Shown here piece by piece: positions 1 to 12,589 of a stretch of DNA of 64,000 nucleotides (its first letter is position 1; every line of letters begins with the position of its first letter). The DNA lies in NCBI GenBank assembly GCA_016647705.1, contig CM028326.1, positions 16,617,901 through 16,681,900 of the forward strand. Direction: 5' to 3'. Made by a program: the position numbers and the translations under genes. This DNA comes from Eucommia ulmoides. Taxonomy: Eukaryota; Streptophyta; Magnoliopsida; Garryales; Eucommiaceae. The notes beneath the pieces were generated by a model. It was not told the DNA's origin and made no database searches. It saw nothing but the letters and a program-made list of their open reading frames with translations.

Positions 1-317
1 GTGTATGTATATATATATATTTTTAAAAAAGTTTTTGTTAAATTACTCTTTTCCCCCTCTAATTCCTTAAAGTCTTCTTTTTGAGTTCAATTCAACATTT
101 ATAAGTTTCTAAAATTGTAATTTGATCCCTAACATTTTTAATTTTTTATTTTTAATTGGCAATTCGTATCCCAAGTTGAGAGTAATGTTTTTAAATTTGC
201 AAATTTGACGCCCAAGTTTTGATTTGAGTTCTTAATCAATAAAATTTTTAACCAAAATTTTCTAATGCTCTAAAATGCAACTATTTATGACATACGTTTT
301 ACGATTTAGGTTTTACA
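1..317 (-). repeat. 3' LTR of the Tekay-like element (partial)
   Basis: Nearly identical to the terminal part of the complete LTR at about 7600-7927, including the TA microsatellite, the T/A-rich tract and the terminal CA on the plus strand. It ends at 317, next to a purine tract on the minus strand. Only the terminal portion is inside the window. Confidence 0.9.
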
Positions 318-332
318 ACTCTTTCCTCCTAA
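318..332 (-). other. polypurine tract of the Tekay-like element
   Basis: On the minus strand this reads as a purine-rich run (AGGAGGAAAGAG) directly before the 3' LTR, the expected position of the plus-strand primer for reverse transcription. Confidence 0.75.
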
Positions 333-1900
333 AAGAAATTTCGTCCCGAAATTTTACCTGAGTCGAACAAATATGGGTATTTGTTCTTTATTTCTTTCTT
401 TCTCTCCCATGTAGCCTCTTCCACCGCATAACTACACCACAACACTTTGACTAAAGGAATCGTTTTCGTTTGCAATACCTGGTCTTTACGGCTTAAGATT
501 TGGACTGGCTCTTCAACATAGGTCAAATCTGTTTCCAACTCAATCGGCTGCGAAGTGAACACATGAGAAGGGTCTGGCACATATTTTCAGAACATCGATA
601 CATGGAAAACGTCATGTAATCGAGATAATTCTGGTGGTAACGCAACTCCATACGCTGTCGTGCCAACTCGTTCTAGAATTTTATATGGTCTGATGTATCT
701 TGGGCTCAACTTCCCTTTATTCCCGAACCTCATTATGCCTTTCCATGGAGAAATATGCAAGAACACATGATCTCCCACCTCGAACTCCAACTCCCGTCGG
801 TGCTTGTCTGCATAACTCTTCTGTCAACTCTGAGCAATTTTCATTTTTTCTCGAATCACCTCTACTTTGTCTGCTGTCAGTTGGGCTATGTCCGACATCA
901 ACAATTTACGTTCACCCACCTTAGTCCAACAAACTGGGGTTCTGCATCTCCTACCATACAATACTTCATACGGAGCCATCTCGATTGTCGAGTGGTAGTT
1001 GTTATTGTAGGCGAATTCCATCAACGGCAAGTGATCATCCCAGTTACCAGGGAATTCCAGAACACATCCCCTCAACATATCCTCCAACGTATATATCGTA
1101 CACTCTGATTGACCGTCTGTTTGAGGATGGAAAACGGTACTAAATTTCAGCTTGGTACCCAAAGCAGTCTGGAGACTCGGCCAGAACCTCGAAGTAAATC
1201 TCGAATCTTTATTCGATATTATAGAAACCGGTGCGCCGTGCAACCTAATAATCTCATCGATATACAATCGGGCATATTTTTTAAGAGAAAATGTCGTCTT
1301 TATAGCCAGAAAATGAGCGGAATTGGTAAGTCTATCAATGATCACCCAGATGGAATTATACCCCTTTTGAGTAAGGGGTAATCCCGAAACGAAATCCATC
1401 GTGATATGCCCCCACTTCCACTCCGGAATAGGTAGAGGTTGCAATAATCCACCTGGACGTTGATGCTCAATCTTTACTTGCTAACAAACAAGGCACCTGG
1501 CAACAAATTCTACGATTTCCCGTTTCATTCTGATCCAACAATAATACTCACGCAAATCTCAATACATTTTGGTGCTCCCCGGATGTATCGCGTATGCTGA
1601 GCTATACACCTCTTCCAAGATATCATTTTTTAAATTGACGTCATTAGGCACACATAGCTTATTCCCACACATCAAAACTTCGTCATTATCCCTGATATGA
1701 TGATCAGTTCTGTGACCATTTTTCACTTCATCCCGAATCCTCTCCAATAAAACGTCTGACTTTTGAGCTTCAATAATGCGGTCAATCAATGTCGGCCTCA
1801 AACTCAAGGTTGCAAGCAATGCTGCCGTCTGACCAACCTCTAACTGAACTCGCAACGATCTCAACTCTACATACAAGTTAACATGCGTGACTCGAATGTG
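329..1900 (-). pseudogene. Integrase and C-terminal chromodomain of the Tekay-like element (broken)
   Basis: Reading down the minus strand, the H2C2-type zinc region and integrase core contain the TMDFVSGLP block, the NKDSRFTS block and DGQSE. These hold the D, D and E catalytic positions, here as D-D-E with NKD instead of the usual DRD. The core is followed by the GxxV-type C-terminal segment (about 590-820: FEVGDHVFL, GKLSPRYI, YKILERVG) and by a chromodomain-like tail (329-586: YVEEPVQIL, VKVLW, EATWE, KYPYLF). Chromodomains are thought to direct insertion into marked chromatin. In-frame stops are at 1559-1561, 1481-1483, 824-826 and 587-589, each at a codon that is normally Arg or Gln in this family. 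Confidence 0.9.
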
Positions 1901-3790
1901 TGCGATCGAACCTGCCGATTTTCGACTCAAAGCATCTGCTACGACATTTGCCTTTCCCGGATGATAGTGGATGGTGCAATCATAATCCTTGATCAACTCC
2001 ATCCAACACCTCTGCCTCAGATTTATTCCTTCTGAGTAAACAAGTATTTCAAACTCTGATGGTCGGTGTATATTTCACATGCCTCGCCATACAGGTAGTG
2101 CTTCCAAATCTTCAGGGCGAACACAATTGCTGCCAACTCCAAATCGTGCGTCGGGTAATTACGCTCATGGTTCTTCAATTATCGAGATGCATATGCGATT
2201 ACATGACCATGCTACATCAGAACACATCCCAACCCTTGGTGTGACGCATCACTATAAATCACGAAACCACCTCCTTCCGACGGGAGAGACAGTATTGGTG
2301 CCGATATCAATCTACTCTTCAACTCCTGGAAACTCTGCTCACATTTATCGATCCACTCAAATTTGGATTCCTTGTAGGTCAATCGAGTTAACGGGGTAGC
2401 TATAACCGAAAATCCTTGCATAAACCGTCGATAATAACCCGCCAATCCTAGAAAGCTTCGAACTTCAGTTATATTTTTTGGTCTTTCCCACTGAACAACA
2501 GCTTCAACTTTCTTTGGATCTACCTGAATACCATCTCCTGAAATAACATGCCCTAAAAATACCATATGATCTAGCTAGAATTCATATTTACCAAATTCCG
2601 CATATAACCGCTTCTCTCGCAACATCTGCAATACGAGCTGGAGATGCTTCGCATGCTCTTCCCTACTTTGGGAATAGACCAATATGTCATCAATGAACAC
2701 TATAATAAATTGATCCAGATAAATCTCAAAGATACGGTTCATCAAGTCCATGAAAGTAGCAGGGGCGTTTGTCAATTCAAAGGGTATAACCAGAAATTCA
2801 TAATGTCCATATCTCGTACGGAATGTCATTTTTGCCACGTCCCTATCTCTGACTTTCAATTGGTGGTACCCTGATCGAAGATCTATCTTGGAAAATACTT
2901 TAGCTTTCTGGAGCTGGTCAAACAAGTCATCAATCCTAGGCAACGGATATTTATTGCGAACTGTCACCTTATTCAGCTGCCGATAATGATTACACATTCT
3001 CAACGTGCCATCCTTCTTCTTCACGAACAACACCGGGGCACCTCATGGGGAGACACTGGGCCTGATAAACCCACGGTCTAATAAATCTTGCAACTGCACT
3101 TTCAACTCTTTTAGCTCAGTAGGTGCTATACGATAAGATGGAATCGATATAGGGGTAGTGCCTAGAAGTAACTCGATCGTGAATTCCATCTCCCTATCTA
3201 GGGGCAACCCTGGCAATTCTTCCGGAAATACGTTAGAAAAATCTCTGACTACTGGAATATCTGCCATCGGAATTTCTCTCTGACTGGTGTCAATCACGTG
3301 CACAAGATATCCCTGACATCCTTTCCTCAATGATTTCCTGGCTTCTAGAATTGAAATTAAACTGACAAGAGTGATAATTCTATCTCCAGCAAATACAAAC
3401 TCTAGCTCGCCTGAGATTCAAAATATCACTTCTTTCTTGAAACAGTCCACCGTGGCATGATATCCGGATAGCAAATCCATACCTAGTATTATATCGAAAT
3501 CGTGAATACTCAGGGGTAATAGATCTACCAAAAACTCTCTATCACCAAACCGAAGTGGACTGTCTTTATACACACTATCGATCTAGACCGACTCACCCAC
3601 TAGAGTAGAAATAACAATATGATATGATAAAGAAATGGGAAATCTGCCTACTTGCATCATGAAGGTTGCTGAAACAAATGAATGCGTAGAACCGGGATCA
3701 ATAAGTACATGAGCATCTCTAGCATATAAAGATATGATACCTGTGACCACATCAAGAGTAGCCTGAGCATCCTATCACGTAGTAGCAAAC
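1901..3790 (-). pseudogene. Protease, reverse transcriptase and RNase H of the Tekay-like element (broken)
   Basis: The protease remnant near 3650-3750 has the DPGSTHSFV active-site block. RT follows, with the family-typical entry PEELPGLP and IPSYRIAP (3043-3330), then [22 protein letters not shown] and the catalytic FIDDILVYS box (about 2680-2700). The RT/RNase H linker has [19 protein letters not shown] and the RNase H start [13 protein letters not shown] (2212-2565). RNase H continues with a TDHQSLKY block near 2050 and ADALSRK near 1930. Stops at 3043-3045 and 2575-2577 replace codons that are normally Trp. Two more stops lie near 2160-2220, and a one-base deletion shifts the frame near 2026. 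Confidence 0.9.
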
Positions 3791-3956
3791 ACATGGCCTC
3801 ACGTTGGAGGTCTACCAGCCGATCCTCTACCAAGCCCTTGGGCAGTGCTAGGACCCGCACTACCCATACTCCTCGCAGGAGGCACAAATGTAGAAGCAAA
3901 TTTTGGACAATGCGTAGATATGTGACCCGGCTCATGATAATGAAAACATATCAGTC

Positions 3957-4900
3957 CTCCCCTAGGACAATCTCTAGCTAAATGACCTGGTGCTCCACAC
4001 TGATAACATCTATTTCCCCCAGTTTAAGTAACCGGTTGACTCCTCCCATACCTTTGCGGACCCACACTAGCTTCGATGCATTTTGTTGTTGCTTGGGGTA
4101 TGATTGTCGGGGACCACGGCTTCTGACTGATTGGCCAAACGATGAGGCCCGAGCAACTGGAAGTCGAGATACTGTCCCTCGTGAAGTACCACTCGAAAAT
4201 CTGCTGGGTGACTCAAATCGGCTCTTCTTGAACTGCTCTCGACTCTCGACGGCTTCCTGCACATCCCTCTCCACTAGCTTTTCCGTATTCACCAACTCTG
4301 CATAATTCTTAATCTGCTTGCTTGTCAACCTGGAACGAATCTCTAACTGAAGTCCCTTCTAGAAATGTCTGCATTTCGCTTCTTCCGTCTTTACCAGATC
4401 AGGGGCAAAACGGGATAAAGAATCAAATTTGACTTCGTACTGCTGAACTGTCATCTTTCCCTACTTCAACACGATAAATTCTTCCTCCATCTAGAATCGG
4501 TAAGACTCAGGAAGATATTTCTTGTTAAATATGGCAACAAAACGACCCCACGTGATCTCCTCGCCAGAACCAGAAATCAACATTTTCATTTCTTCCCACC
4601 AATGCTCGGCCTCCTCCCTCAGTTGAAAAGTGGCAAGGAAAACTCGACTATCGTTGACAATTCCTATCGTCTCAAATACATGACCCACACCTCTAATCCA
4701 ATTCTCCGCATCAGCCGGACCCGCCGTCCCGGTGAAAGCCGGAGGGTCTAACTCCTGGAACCTCTTTAGTCGTATCGCCTGAAATGTGGCAGTATCACTT
4801 TGGGCTTTTTGACTTTCCATAATCCTCATTTGCTGCTCCGTCAGCTTGGCAGCGGCCTGCAAAATTCTTTCGACCGCGTCTAAGCTCCCTTGCAACATAT
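3957..4900 (-). pseudogene. Gag of the Tekay-like element (broken)
   Basis: The retrotransposon gag core is readable at 4491-4898: FQELDPPAFTG, AENWIRGVGHVFE, VFLATFQLREEAEHWW and FNKKYLPESYR, the usual capsid-like order. It continues across three stops into a basic, Ser/Arg-rich linker (about 4030-4330). A zinc knuckle follows at about 3964-4006, where the minus strand encodes CYQCGAPGHLARDC. The product would package element RNA. The stops sit at normal Trp and Gln codons. Confidence 0.88.
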
Positions 4901-5253
4901 TACCCTACGTGTGGGATTCCACAATATACAAACTTTCCTACTCCCTATCTCTCTGTTCCTGAGGCTCCACTTGCCTCGGGGATTCCGCCTGCCCCTGGGG
5001 TCTCACACTCCCAGAGGTTTCATCTCCCCCATCCATACCTGTTATCAGCCATAAAATTCAATTCAACGACTAACTTGGTCAACCAGAAAAATGCCAGTAA
5101 TTAATATACGTTAATTAACTATTACGCGAGTATCAACAGCACCAACTGACACCTTATCTTAAAGTCCCCTACTAACTAGATGACTGATACGTCTTCATAT
5201 CTCATGATCCTTTATGCTACAAACACTAGTAAGTCTACAGAACCTATAAACTA

Positions 5254-5266
5254 GGCTCTGATACCA
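5254..5266 (-). other. tRNA-iMet primer binding site of the Tekay-like element
   Basis: The minus strand reads TGGTATCAGAGCC, the standard complement of the initiator methionine tRNA 3' end. It lies four bases inside the LTR end at 5271, which fixes orientation and LTR boundary. Confidence 0.92.
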
Positions 5267-5270
5267 AAAT

Positions 5271-7927
5271 TGTCATCCCCCACCCCGAACACCCGTCACA
5301 TATGGGGCCAGCATGACATCGACACGACATCCTCACTTGGGACAAACCAACTAGAAAGCGATAGTAGACAATCATAATTATACAATTACCAAAATCAGGC
5401 TATAAACATTTTCACTAACTAGCGACACACCCGTCCCTAAATTTTTAATAACAAAAAAAAAAAAAAAAAGAATATAAAAACAACAATGAACCTCTCCTAG
5501 GTTCGCCTCAGGCAGCACCTCCCAAAATACTCCCTCGCGATACCATTGCCGGACTCTACCCAGTGCCAGTAGGGAACCGACTCCTAGCTATTTCACCTGC
5601 GAGTGTACTGCCTTCTTAATAAAAATATTTTTATATAATAATACATTCTAAATAATACATCATTTAAATATGGATCAAGCATAAGTATATAGATCTCACA
5701 TATCTTGTAAAAGTCTTCATAATATATGTAGTGAAAATAAAGCAATATATATAAGTTTCATTTCAAAGCCATCTAGTATAAATATCATACCGATCACCAC
5801 AATAAATAATAAATCACCCAGTATAAATAAACATCACATCTCAAACCACCGCTCTACCACAACACACACAGACTAGCCATAGTGATCGTTTTAACCTCAC
5901 GATCGGGAGTTGTAACGGTACCGTAACATTCGTAGGAATGCCTTCCTAAGAAATATCCACACCCCTTTTGGGGAGAAATATAATCCACACCCCTTACGGG
6001 GAGAAATATAATCCACTCATATCTAACGAAAATTATTTTTAAGCCTTCTTTTAAAAACCAACACAATTCCAAAAACCTGCTTGATCCATATCATTTATGA
6101 AATCGTACAGTGTAAGAAAACACATATGTCATCATATATATATATATATATATATATGCCGAAAACAGTTTAGCAAGAAGACAGTACACTCACCTCGCTT
6201 CTTGTGCTACAATAACAACACCGTCCAAAGCCTACCGGGATGTTGGTGTTTGCGAACCTAGTAATGATAGGGCCTAAATTAATATTTTATGCAAAATAAT
6301 CAAACCGTGCAATGCAGAACCTAAGTTCCGAAATTTTCCATTTCCCACATTTTACTTATGAAAATTACTATTTCGGGTAATTTTTATTTCATTAAAAATA
6401 ATTGCATAAAATTTAGTAATACACACGGTCCCAATTTATTATTTCGATTCCAAAATTTTGATGTTAGAATTCAATTCAATAAACTGAAATAAACTTAACG
6501 GAAAACATTACTCATTCCGAATCGTTCACGGGCCGCGAAATGGGTTTTTAATTCTTATCGGGGTGGTTCGTGCAAATTCTTCTATTTATTTTTTTCTTCT
6601 TCTTCCTTGTTTTTCTTTTTACTGTTTTTGTTTTTTGTTTGTGCTCTGCCCATCGACACCACCACCGACCGACCAGCCTCCCTGCCGGCGACGCACCGGC
6701 TACCCATAACAGTTTTCAGCAACACACCCATGCACACGCATTCACACACTGATAAACACATTACACACATACATACACTGTCCTACACCCCCGTCGCCAA
6801 CCAAACTAGGTAAAACACACACATCGGAATAACACTGAACCAGAACGCCCACACACACGATTGTCGAGGGTCGACGGACGACGATCCGAACAACACTCCC
6901 ACATACCCACATTCTACCGTATTGAACCAAAACAGAGGACGCCCACAAGCATGCACCGACGTAGTTGTGACACACACCGTCGGCCACGCTGTGGCGACGA
7001 TCACTTACGCATACAGTCAAAGCAACACACACATACACACGCTGCATGAAACAAGAATTAGAACACATACACTCTGTCGAAATGCCACCGTCGGACGAAA
7101 CCGAAACCCACCGGCGATCCTATCGCCGATCACATACACATGCATGCACACACCTACTAGAATGATCAATTAAATATGTATAAGTACTCACCAAATCAAA
7201 AATCATCGACAAGCTGAACAACCGAACCCAACGTTCGCTCACCGACGATGCTAAGAACGCACCCGTTACACCGTCGACGAACCACCCCACCGACCGAACC
7301 ACTTTCTCTCTCCCTTGAAACTGACGAAGACACCTCCACGATCATGCATATGAGAAATAGCCACGAACACCCTACTGGAGGAACACCGACTCAAGGAAGT
7401 CCGATCACCCCTCCCGTGCTCCAGTCCTCTCTCTCTCTCTCTAGAATTTTTTCTAATTTCAAACTTGATGGAGGCTGTTTGATCAATGCACATGCACAAG
7501 TATGTATATTGCATGGATTAAGTGGTGGAAAACGTTCTTAGCCTGCCACGTTGCCTCTCCGTTTTTCTCCCTTCTGGCGGTCTCACACGCATGGCGTATG
7601 CGTGTGTGTGTATATATATATATATATATGTATTTAATTTTTTTTTTCTTAAATTACTCTTTTCCCCATCTAATTCCTTAAAGTCTTCTTTTTGAGTTCA
7701 ATTCAACATTTATAAGTTTCTAAAATTGTAATTTGATCCCTAACATTTTCAATTTTTGATTTTTAATTGGCAATTCGAATCCTAAGTTGAGAGTAATGTT
7801 TTTAGAATTGAAAATTTGACCCCCAAGTTTTTATTTGAGTTCTTAATCAATAAAATTTTACCTAAAATGTTTTAATGCTCTAAAATGCAACTTCTTATGA
7901 CGTACGTTTTACGATTTAGGTTTTACA
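5271..7927 (-). repeat. 5' LTR of the Tekay-like element (2657 bp)
   Basis: The plus strand begins TGTCATCCCC next to the primer site and ends in TTTTACA at 7927. The start, a block around 5884-5925, a block around 6266-6290 and the last ~300 bases recur in the solo LTRs at 15403-17875 and 26368-29154, so the three form one family in one orientation. The segment about 6640-7350 is CA-rich and simple in composition. Open frames there are low-complexity and not taken as genes. Confidence 0.9.
5884..6020 (-). repeat. Conserved LTR block followed by short hairpin-forming tandem repeat
   Basis: A block of about 42 bp (5884-5925) with the self-complementary pair GATCG/CGATC is shared with both solo LTRs. 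It is followed by about two and a half copies of a 25-28 bp unit (5951-6018). The unit's core, CACCCCTTTTGGGGAG, can fold on itself. Confidence 0.7.
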
Positions 7928-9324
7928 CGAGGTAGTTGCAATCACTGGGGGCGAGAGAGAATACATGAAAGAGATTTCGAAAAAATGAAAATACATTATG
8001 TATTGATTTAGTGTTAATTTCAGGAATTCAATTTTTTTATGATTTGGGAATAATTTTTTAATAGCACTCATTGACAATGTTCATTTTTACTTAGGTTGTC
8101 TTTGGGTAAGGAATTTGACAAATATAAGAGATTTGAAAATGAAGGGATTTTGAAATTCCATCATTTATAAATCACTTGTTTAGATAACTATTTTAGCTAA
8201 AGAATTTAATCGTCTAATTTTATAATTCATTTGCTTGCATAGGTAAAGTATTTGTCCATTGAATTTAAGGTTATATAAATATTAACAACATGCTAACATA
8301 GTTAAAAATAATAAATTTAATGCAAGAGATTAAATAAATGAATATTTTCCAGATCTAAATTAGACATGATTCTCCATAAAAATAAAATTAAACATAGTTG
8401 TCCACAAAAATGAAATTAAACATAATTGTCCACAAGAAACGCAATTAGATATGGTTGTCCCTTAAAAAAAAAACAGTTAAGAAAATAAAACTAAACAATC
8501 CATAATTGGTCGATCTATTATTCTTCATCTTCCTTGATTTTTCTTCATCTTTCTTGTTTCTTAGGAGCTTACAATTTCTTTGCACAATTTGTCGATCCAT
8601 TACTCTTGTAGCCATAAAATGAAAATGAAAATACCACAAAATTATTTTCATAATTATTCATGAGAATCACCACAAAATGCTCAAAATACACTACAAATTC
8701 ATAGGTTATATGAACAAAGTTCACAAATTGCACAACATACACAAGAAATTCATGCATTGTATTATTGAAATCCACAAAATGCACAAAATAAATAATAAAT
8801 AAGAGAGAGAAGGAGCCAACCTCAGACTAAGACATGCTTCCGCATGAACGCTTGCAAAAAGCGAAGTCCTTCCCAGCAGCAAAAAGAATGATTGGAATTT
8901 ATAATCTGCATGCACGAAAATTCTCAAAATTTACAAAATGACAAAGTGATGTGGGGAAAATTCCAACTTGTGAGTAATGGAATTGGACTCAAGATGGTGA
9001 GTTGGGTCGATGGATAGAGCCCAACCTGATAGAACAGGGCTATAGGTTAACAACTAATCTTGGGCCGCCAAACCTAATGACCTAAGGAAGAAGGCACCTG
9101 GCCTGCTCATGAAGCCCAATTGTGCAGACAGACCGGCCCAATACAAATTAAAGCCCCGAACGGAGGCCCAAGGATCGAATCTAGGAATGAAAAGTCAATA
9201 GTAATCGTTACCTCACCAACCCCTCCATCCATGCACAGACGTGATTAGCGCACCATCCAGGGCGTATAAGCAACACTCACAGTGGCTAAGTATGGAAACG
9301 TGGAGAGAATCATGGAGGGAATGA

Positions 9325-9326
<2 letters not shown>
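7928..9326. other. AT-rich intergenic DNA with a short tandem repeat
   Basis: No convincing gene is seen. About four diverged copies of a ~30 bp unit containing the words ATTAAACATA and TTGTCCACAA lie at about 8356-8460. The rest is AT-rich and open frames are short and of low complexity. A GC-richer stretch with GGCCCAA-like words (9000-9180) resembles degraded transposon DNA but could not be assigned. Confidence 0.5.

Positions 9327-9378
<52 letters not shown>
9327..9378. repeat. TA dinucleotide microsatellite
   Basis: About 25 uninterrupted TA units are visible. Confidence 0.95.
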
Positions 9379-9382
<4 letters not shown>

Positions 9383-11679
9383 CATATGATAGAGAATGAT
9401 GTATCAATGGGTTCTCAACTCTTAACTCTCTGTATATAATTCTCTATATATTGTGTATTTTTATCCTCCTTAGAACAATTTAACCTAGGAAGGGTAGCAG
9501 GTTGCGAAGTTTTCCGGCACGTGAGGCCCTGGCTTACGCACCGGGTAAATTTTGGCAACATCACAAAAAATCCAAGATCTATATAGCAAAGATCACTACA
9601 TCTACATAGAAATTGGATCCCTAAACTCAAATAAAGTCACAAAATCCACAAATTAAAAAAGAACCCATATCCACATGAGAAATAACCCTATAACCAGCTA
9701 GAAATTGAAATAACAAATCTAGATCTTGCTAGAAATTGAAACAAAAAAAGCCTAGATCTACACCAAATTGGACAAGAAATATGAAGATATTGGAACAACA
9801 AACCTATATCTACCTAGAAATTGAAAATGAATTGGACAAGAGATTGAAATCATTTAGAAAATGAATTTGAAGAAATTTATCATTGATGGACGGCGACGGT
9901 GATGGAGAAGTTCAGTGCAGCAGTAGAGAAAGGCAATGGTAACGGTGATGTGAAGTACAGTGGCGATGGACGACGAATGACAAAGTTGCAACGATAAGGG
10001 AACGATGAACGATGAAGTTGCGAGGACAACGGAACAACGAAACTGCGATGACGGGGAATGATGAGGCTAAGGTGCGATCTGTGATGAGATGGGCTATTTC
10101 TAGCTAATCGTTCAGCCACATTTGAGAACCATCACATTTGGGGCTATCCACTATTTGAAGCAGCAATATAAAATACTGACTTTTGTGTCACGAGGTACAA
10201 TAGGATACACACACACAATTATATATATATAATGTTTTCCATAATAATTGGGCCTTCCGTCATTAGATCATCTTCCTCTTCAAAGAAAACCTTATTAGCA
10301 ATTGATATTCCGGACACCAAGCTTCCATTCAGTGCATCCTTGAAATATCTAGGAGCGTCCTAGTACCTATTGATGGCAAGTTCCCACCACCTTGACCTAG
10401 GTTTTGCCTTTCCGCCGGCATAGAAGACATCGGGGTATCCTGAATAGACGGTTCTTGAATGAGAACTTCCACCTGCATCTGATTTTCTTCTTCATTGGAT
10501 TCATGGGCATTTTTAATTTTGTTCGTACTTCATGCTAGTTCATCTTCTGATGTAGTCAAAATATTCAATCACATGTCAATCTCCACACGCGCTAGAAAAT
10601 CTTACGTCTTCCTTCTCTACTTGCAAAACCGTGTATTCTAATGGGGAACACCGGTGTGGTGTCAGCCAAAGAACCTCCGGCGTGAGAATAAGTTAATCTG
10701 AATATAGTGAGAATAAATTGCACATCAAATTCAGTCCCCTATTACCAGTTACCTTCTTCCCTTTTATAGGGTGATCTGCTTGTTATTTCTTGAATGGAAA
10801 TATCATTCAGTTATTCGTATCTATCTACCGTTGCGTATAATAGCCATTATCCCCGTATTTAAGGGAGAATATCTGTAATGGTCTCCATTAATCATGGGGT
10901 GTTACAGTCAATTCAGACTTACCTTAACGTATATAGGTTTAGACCCAAACTTTGAAATGACTATTTCTTCTTTGGCTTTTGACATTGTGAGCTTATCAAT
11001 ACCCAACTATAGGCCTTATCATATGGCAGCCCATATATTCATACAGATCACTTAACCAGTGTTTGAATCATGGGCTTATGCTGCCCCAACCCATTTAACA
11101 GGCAAGTTTATCCGACTTCAATTCAGAGCCCATATGACAGATCCGACCCGCTTAGGATTTTATACCTAGGTCAGTTTGGGGCGGGAGTTGTACACACATC
11201 ATCTTTCTCTTCAGAAAAAGGGTTTCTCTCTTTGCGGCGAAATTTTTTCTCTCTGAGTTTCTCTCTCTAGAGACTTCTTGACTTTTATTCAAATTGTTTT
11301 TAATTTTTAATTTTAATATAAAAATACATCTAAAAAAAAGGGACACCATTTTGCCACAACTATTGGAATACTCATCCAAATCATAGTGCGCCATATTAGA
11401 TATATTGGTGTGTCGTATTAAGCAAATGACACACCAAATTTGACTGAGCCGTTAGAGATTCTTCAAGACACATTTTTAACCATTAGACAACTTTCTTTCA
11501 TGGTGCATAGAAATTACATTTAAATAATTATATGCAAGCAACTTTTACTAAATATATAATATTAAATATTTTTCTCAATTACATTGATCGTGCGAAAATG
11601 AGTTTTGCACCGTTTGTTTAGATCTACTCAAATATAAAAACGCTTCATATATTTGTATCAGAAAGCACATCCCTTCGAA
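9379..11679. other. Intergenic DNA without a recognisable gene
   Basis: Contains repeated CTAGAAATTGAAA and CTAGATCT words (9700-9830) and a low-complexity GA-rich stretch (9880-10110). A segment at 10250-10900 has uneven, transposon-like composition, with a TTTTATAGGG box near 10775, but I cannot assign a family. No open frame here shows a domain I recognise. Confidence 0.4.
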
Positions 11680-11835
11680 AAGTAAAATATTTTAGGGATA
11701 AAAAATTAATTTAGAACCAACTATCAAAATTTTAGCCACACGATAACCTAAATTAAAATAGATATGTTACGCTCTTGGCCAAGGTTGGTTTTCCTAACTA
11801 TTTTTTTACTTCTTGCAAATCTATTTTTAAAAGTA
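11680..11835. repeat. Direct repeat, copy 1 (partner at 14045-14205)
   Basis: About 150 bp matches 14045-14205 in the same orientation, including the exact word ATATGTTACGCTCTTGGCC. The pair flanks 2.2 kb that holds palindromes, a small ORF and a LINE tail. It could be a segmental duplication or the remnants of an inserted element's ends. Confidence 0.75.
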
Positions 11836-11973
11836 AAATATTTTAGGAATAAAAATTTAAAGGGCAGTTATCAAAAAGTCTTTATATGAGGATAAAATTA
11901 CCAAATGCACATTTTTTAAACACATGTTATAAAATAATTTTTTTGTCTTTTTGTGACGATTTCACCCCTCGTA

Positions 11974-12310
11974 ACATGATCTCGTGTTATATTCAATACG
12001 AACTCATGTTGAATATCTCGTGTTATATTCAACACGACTTCGTGTTGAATATAACACGAGATCATGTTATATTCAACTTTCATCGTAGTTCAAATTCTAC
12101 CAAATCATCGTACCCATTCCATCTCCCTAAAACAACCATACAAAATACCCAATATAAACTCCACTCCATCAAGGGCATAAACCAAAGTCTATTTTTTTCC
12201 CTCTTTCTCTCTCACACACACACACATATTTGTTTAGGACGACGAGTTTGAGACCCCCGACCATCATGTTATGTTCAACACGATTTCGTGTTGAATAACA
12301 CGAGATTGTG
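11974..12310. repeat. Palindromic repeat cluster
   Basis: An arm beginning AACATGATCTCGTG at about 11974 is repeated in reverse complement and ends near 12068, giving a near-perfect hairpin of about 95 bp. An inner ACACGA/TCGTGT dyad sits between the arms. A related dyad occurs at 12262-12310. The words GTGTTGAA and AACACGA recur at about 23340 and 23515. Confidence 0.7.
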
Positions 12311-12589
12311 TTTATATTCCAATTAGCAAGAGAACATCATAACACCACATAGATAAAAAAAAAATTTAAAAAAAAGCTCACTAAATCAACAATTTGCTAA
12401 ATCAAGCAAACCGCAGTGAACTAGTCTATCAATGCAATTACGTAGCTATAAAGAATCAAGATACATAGATTTTTTATTTAAAGCCTTAAGATTAACAAAA
12501 ATCAGATAATTAATATGTTTCGCTTCCCTTCGCTTATCATTTTGACTTGTATGTCCATACCCGAAACGAAGCCGTCATTTTTCATTTTA

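Larger units (their letters stand above)
1..7927 (-). mobile_element. Tekay/Del-like Ty3/gypsy chromovirus, degenerate, 3' LTR cut by window edge
   Basis: Minus-strand LTR retrotransposon with the order 5' LTR (7927-5271), primer site, gag, protease, RT, RNase H, integrase, chromodomain, polypurine tract and the start of the 3' LTR (317-1). The first 317 bases closely match the last 320 bases of the 5' LTR. RT before integrase places it in Ty3/gypsy. The C-terminal chromodomain, the very long LTR (2657 bp) and the tRNA-iMet primer site point to the Tekay/Del chromovirus lineage. At least ten in-frame stops and one frameshift make it non-autonomous. The flank after the 5' LTR is CGAGG; the matching target duplication lies outside the window. 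Confidence 0.93.

Noticed and set aside
6570..7541. Several overlapping ORFs on both strands
   Set aside because: They lie in the CA-rich, low-complexity part of the Tekay LTR and have no domain. Their length comes from simple-sequence composition.
8356..8460. Possible CRISPR-like direct repeats
   Set aside because: Units are diverged and adjacent without spacers, and the genome is a plant nuclear genome. It is a degraded minisatellite.
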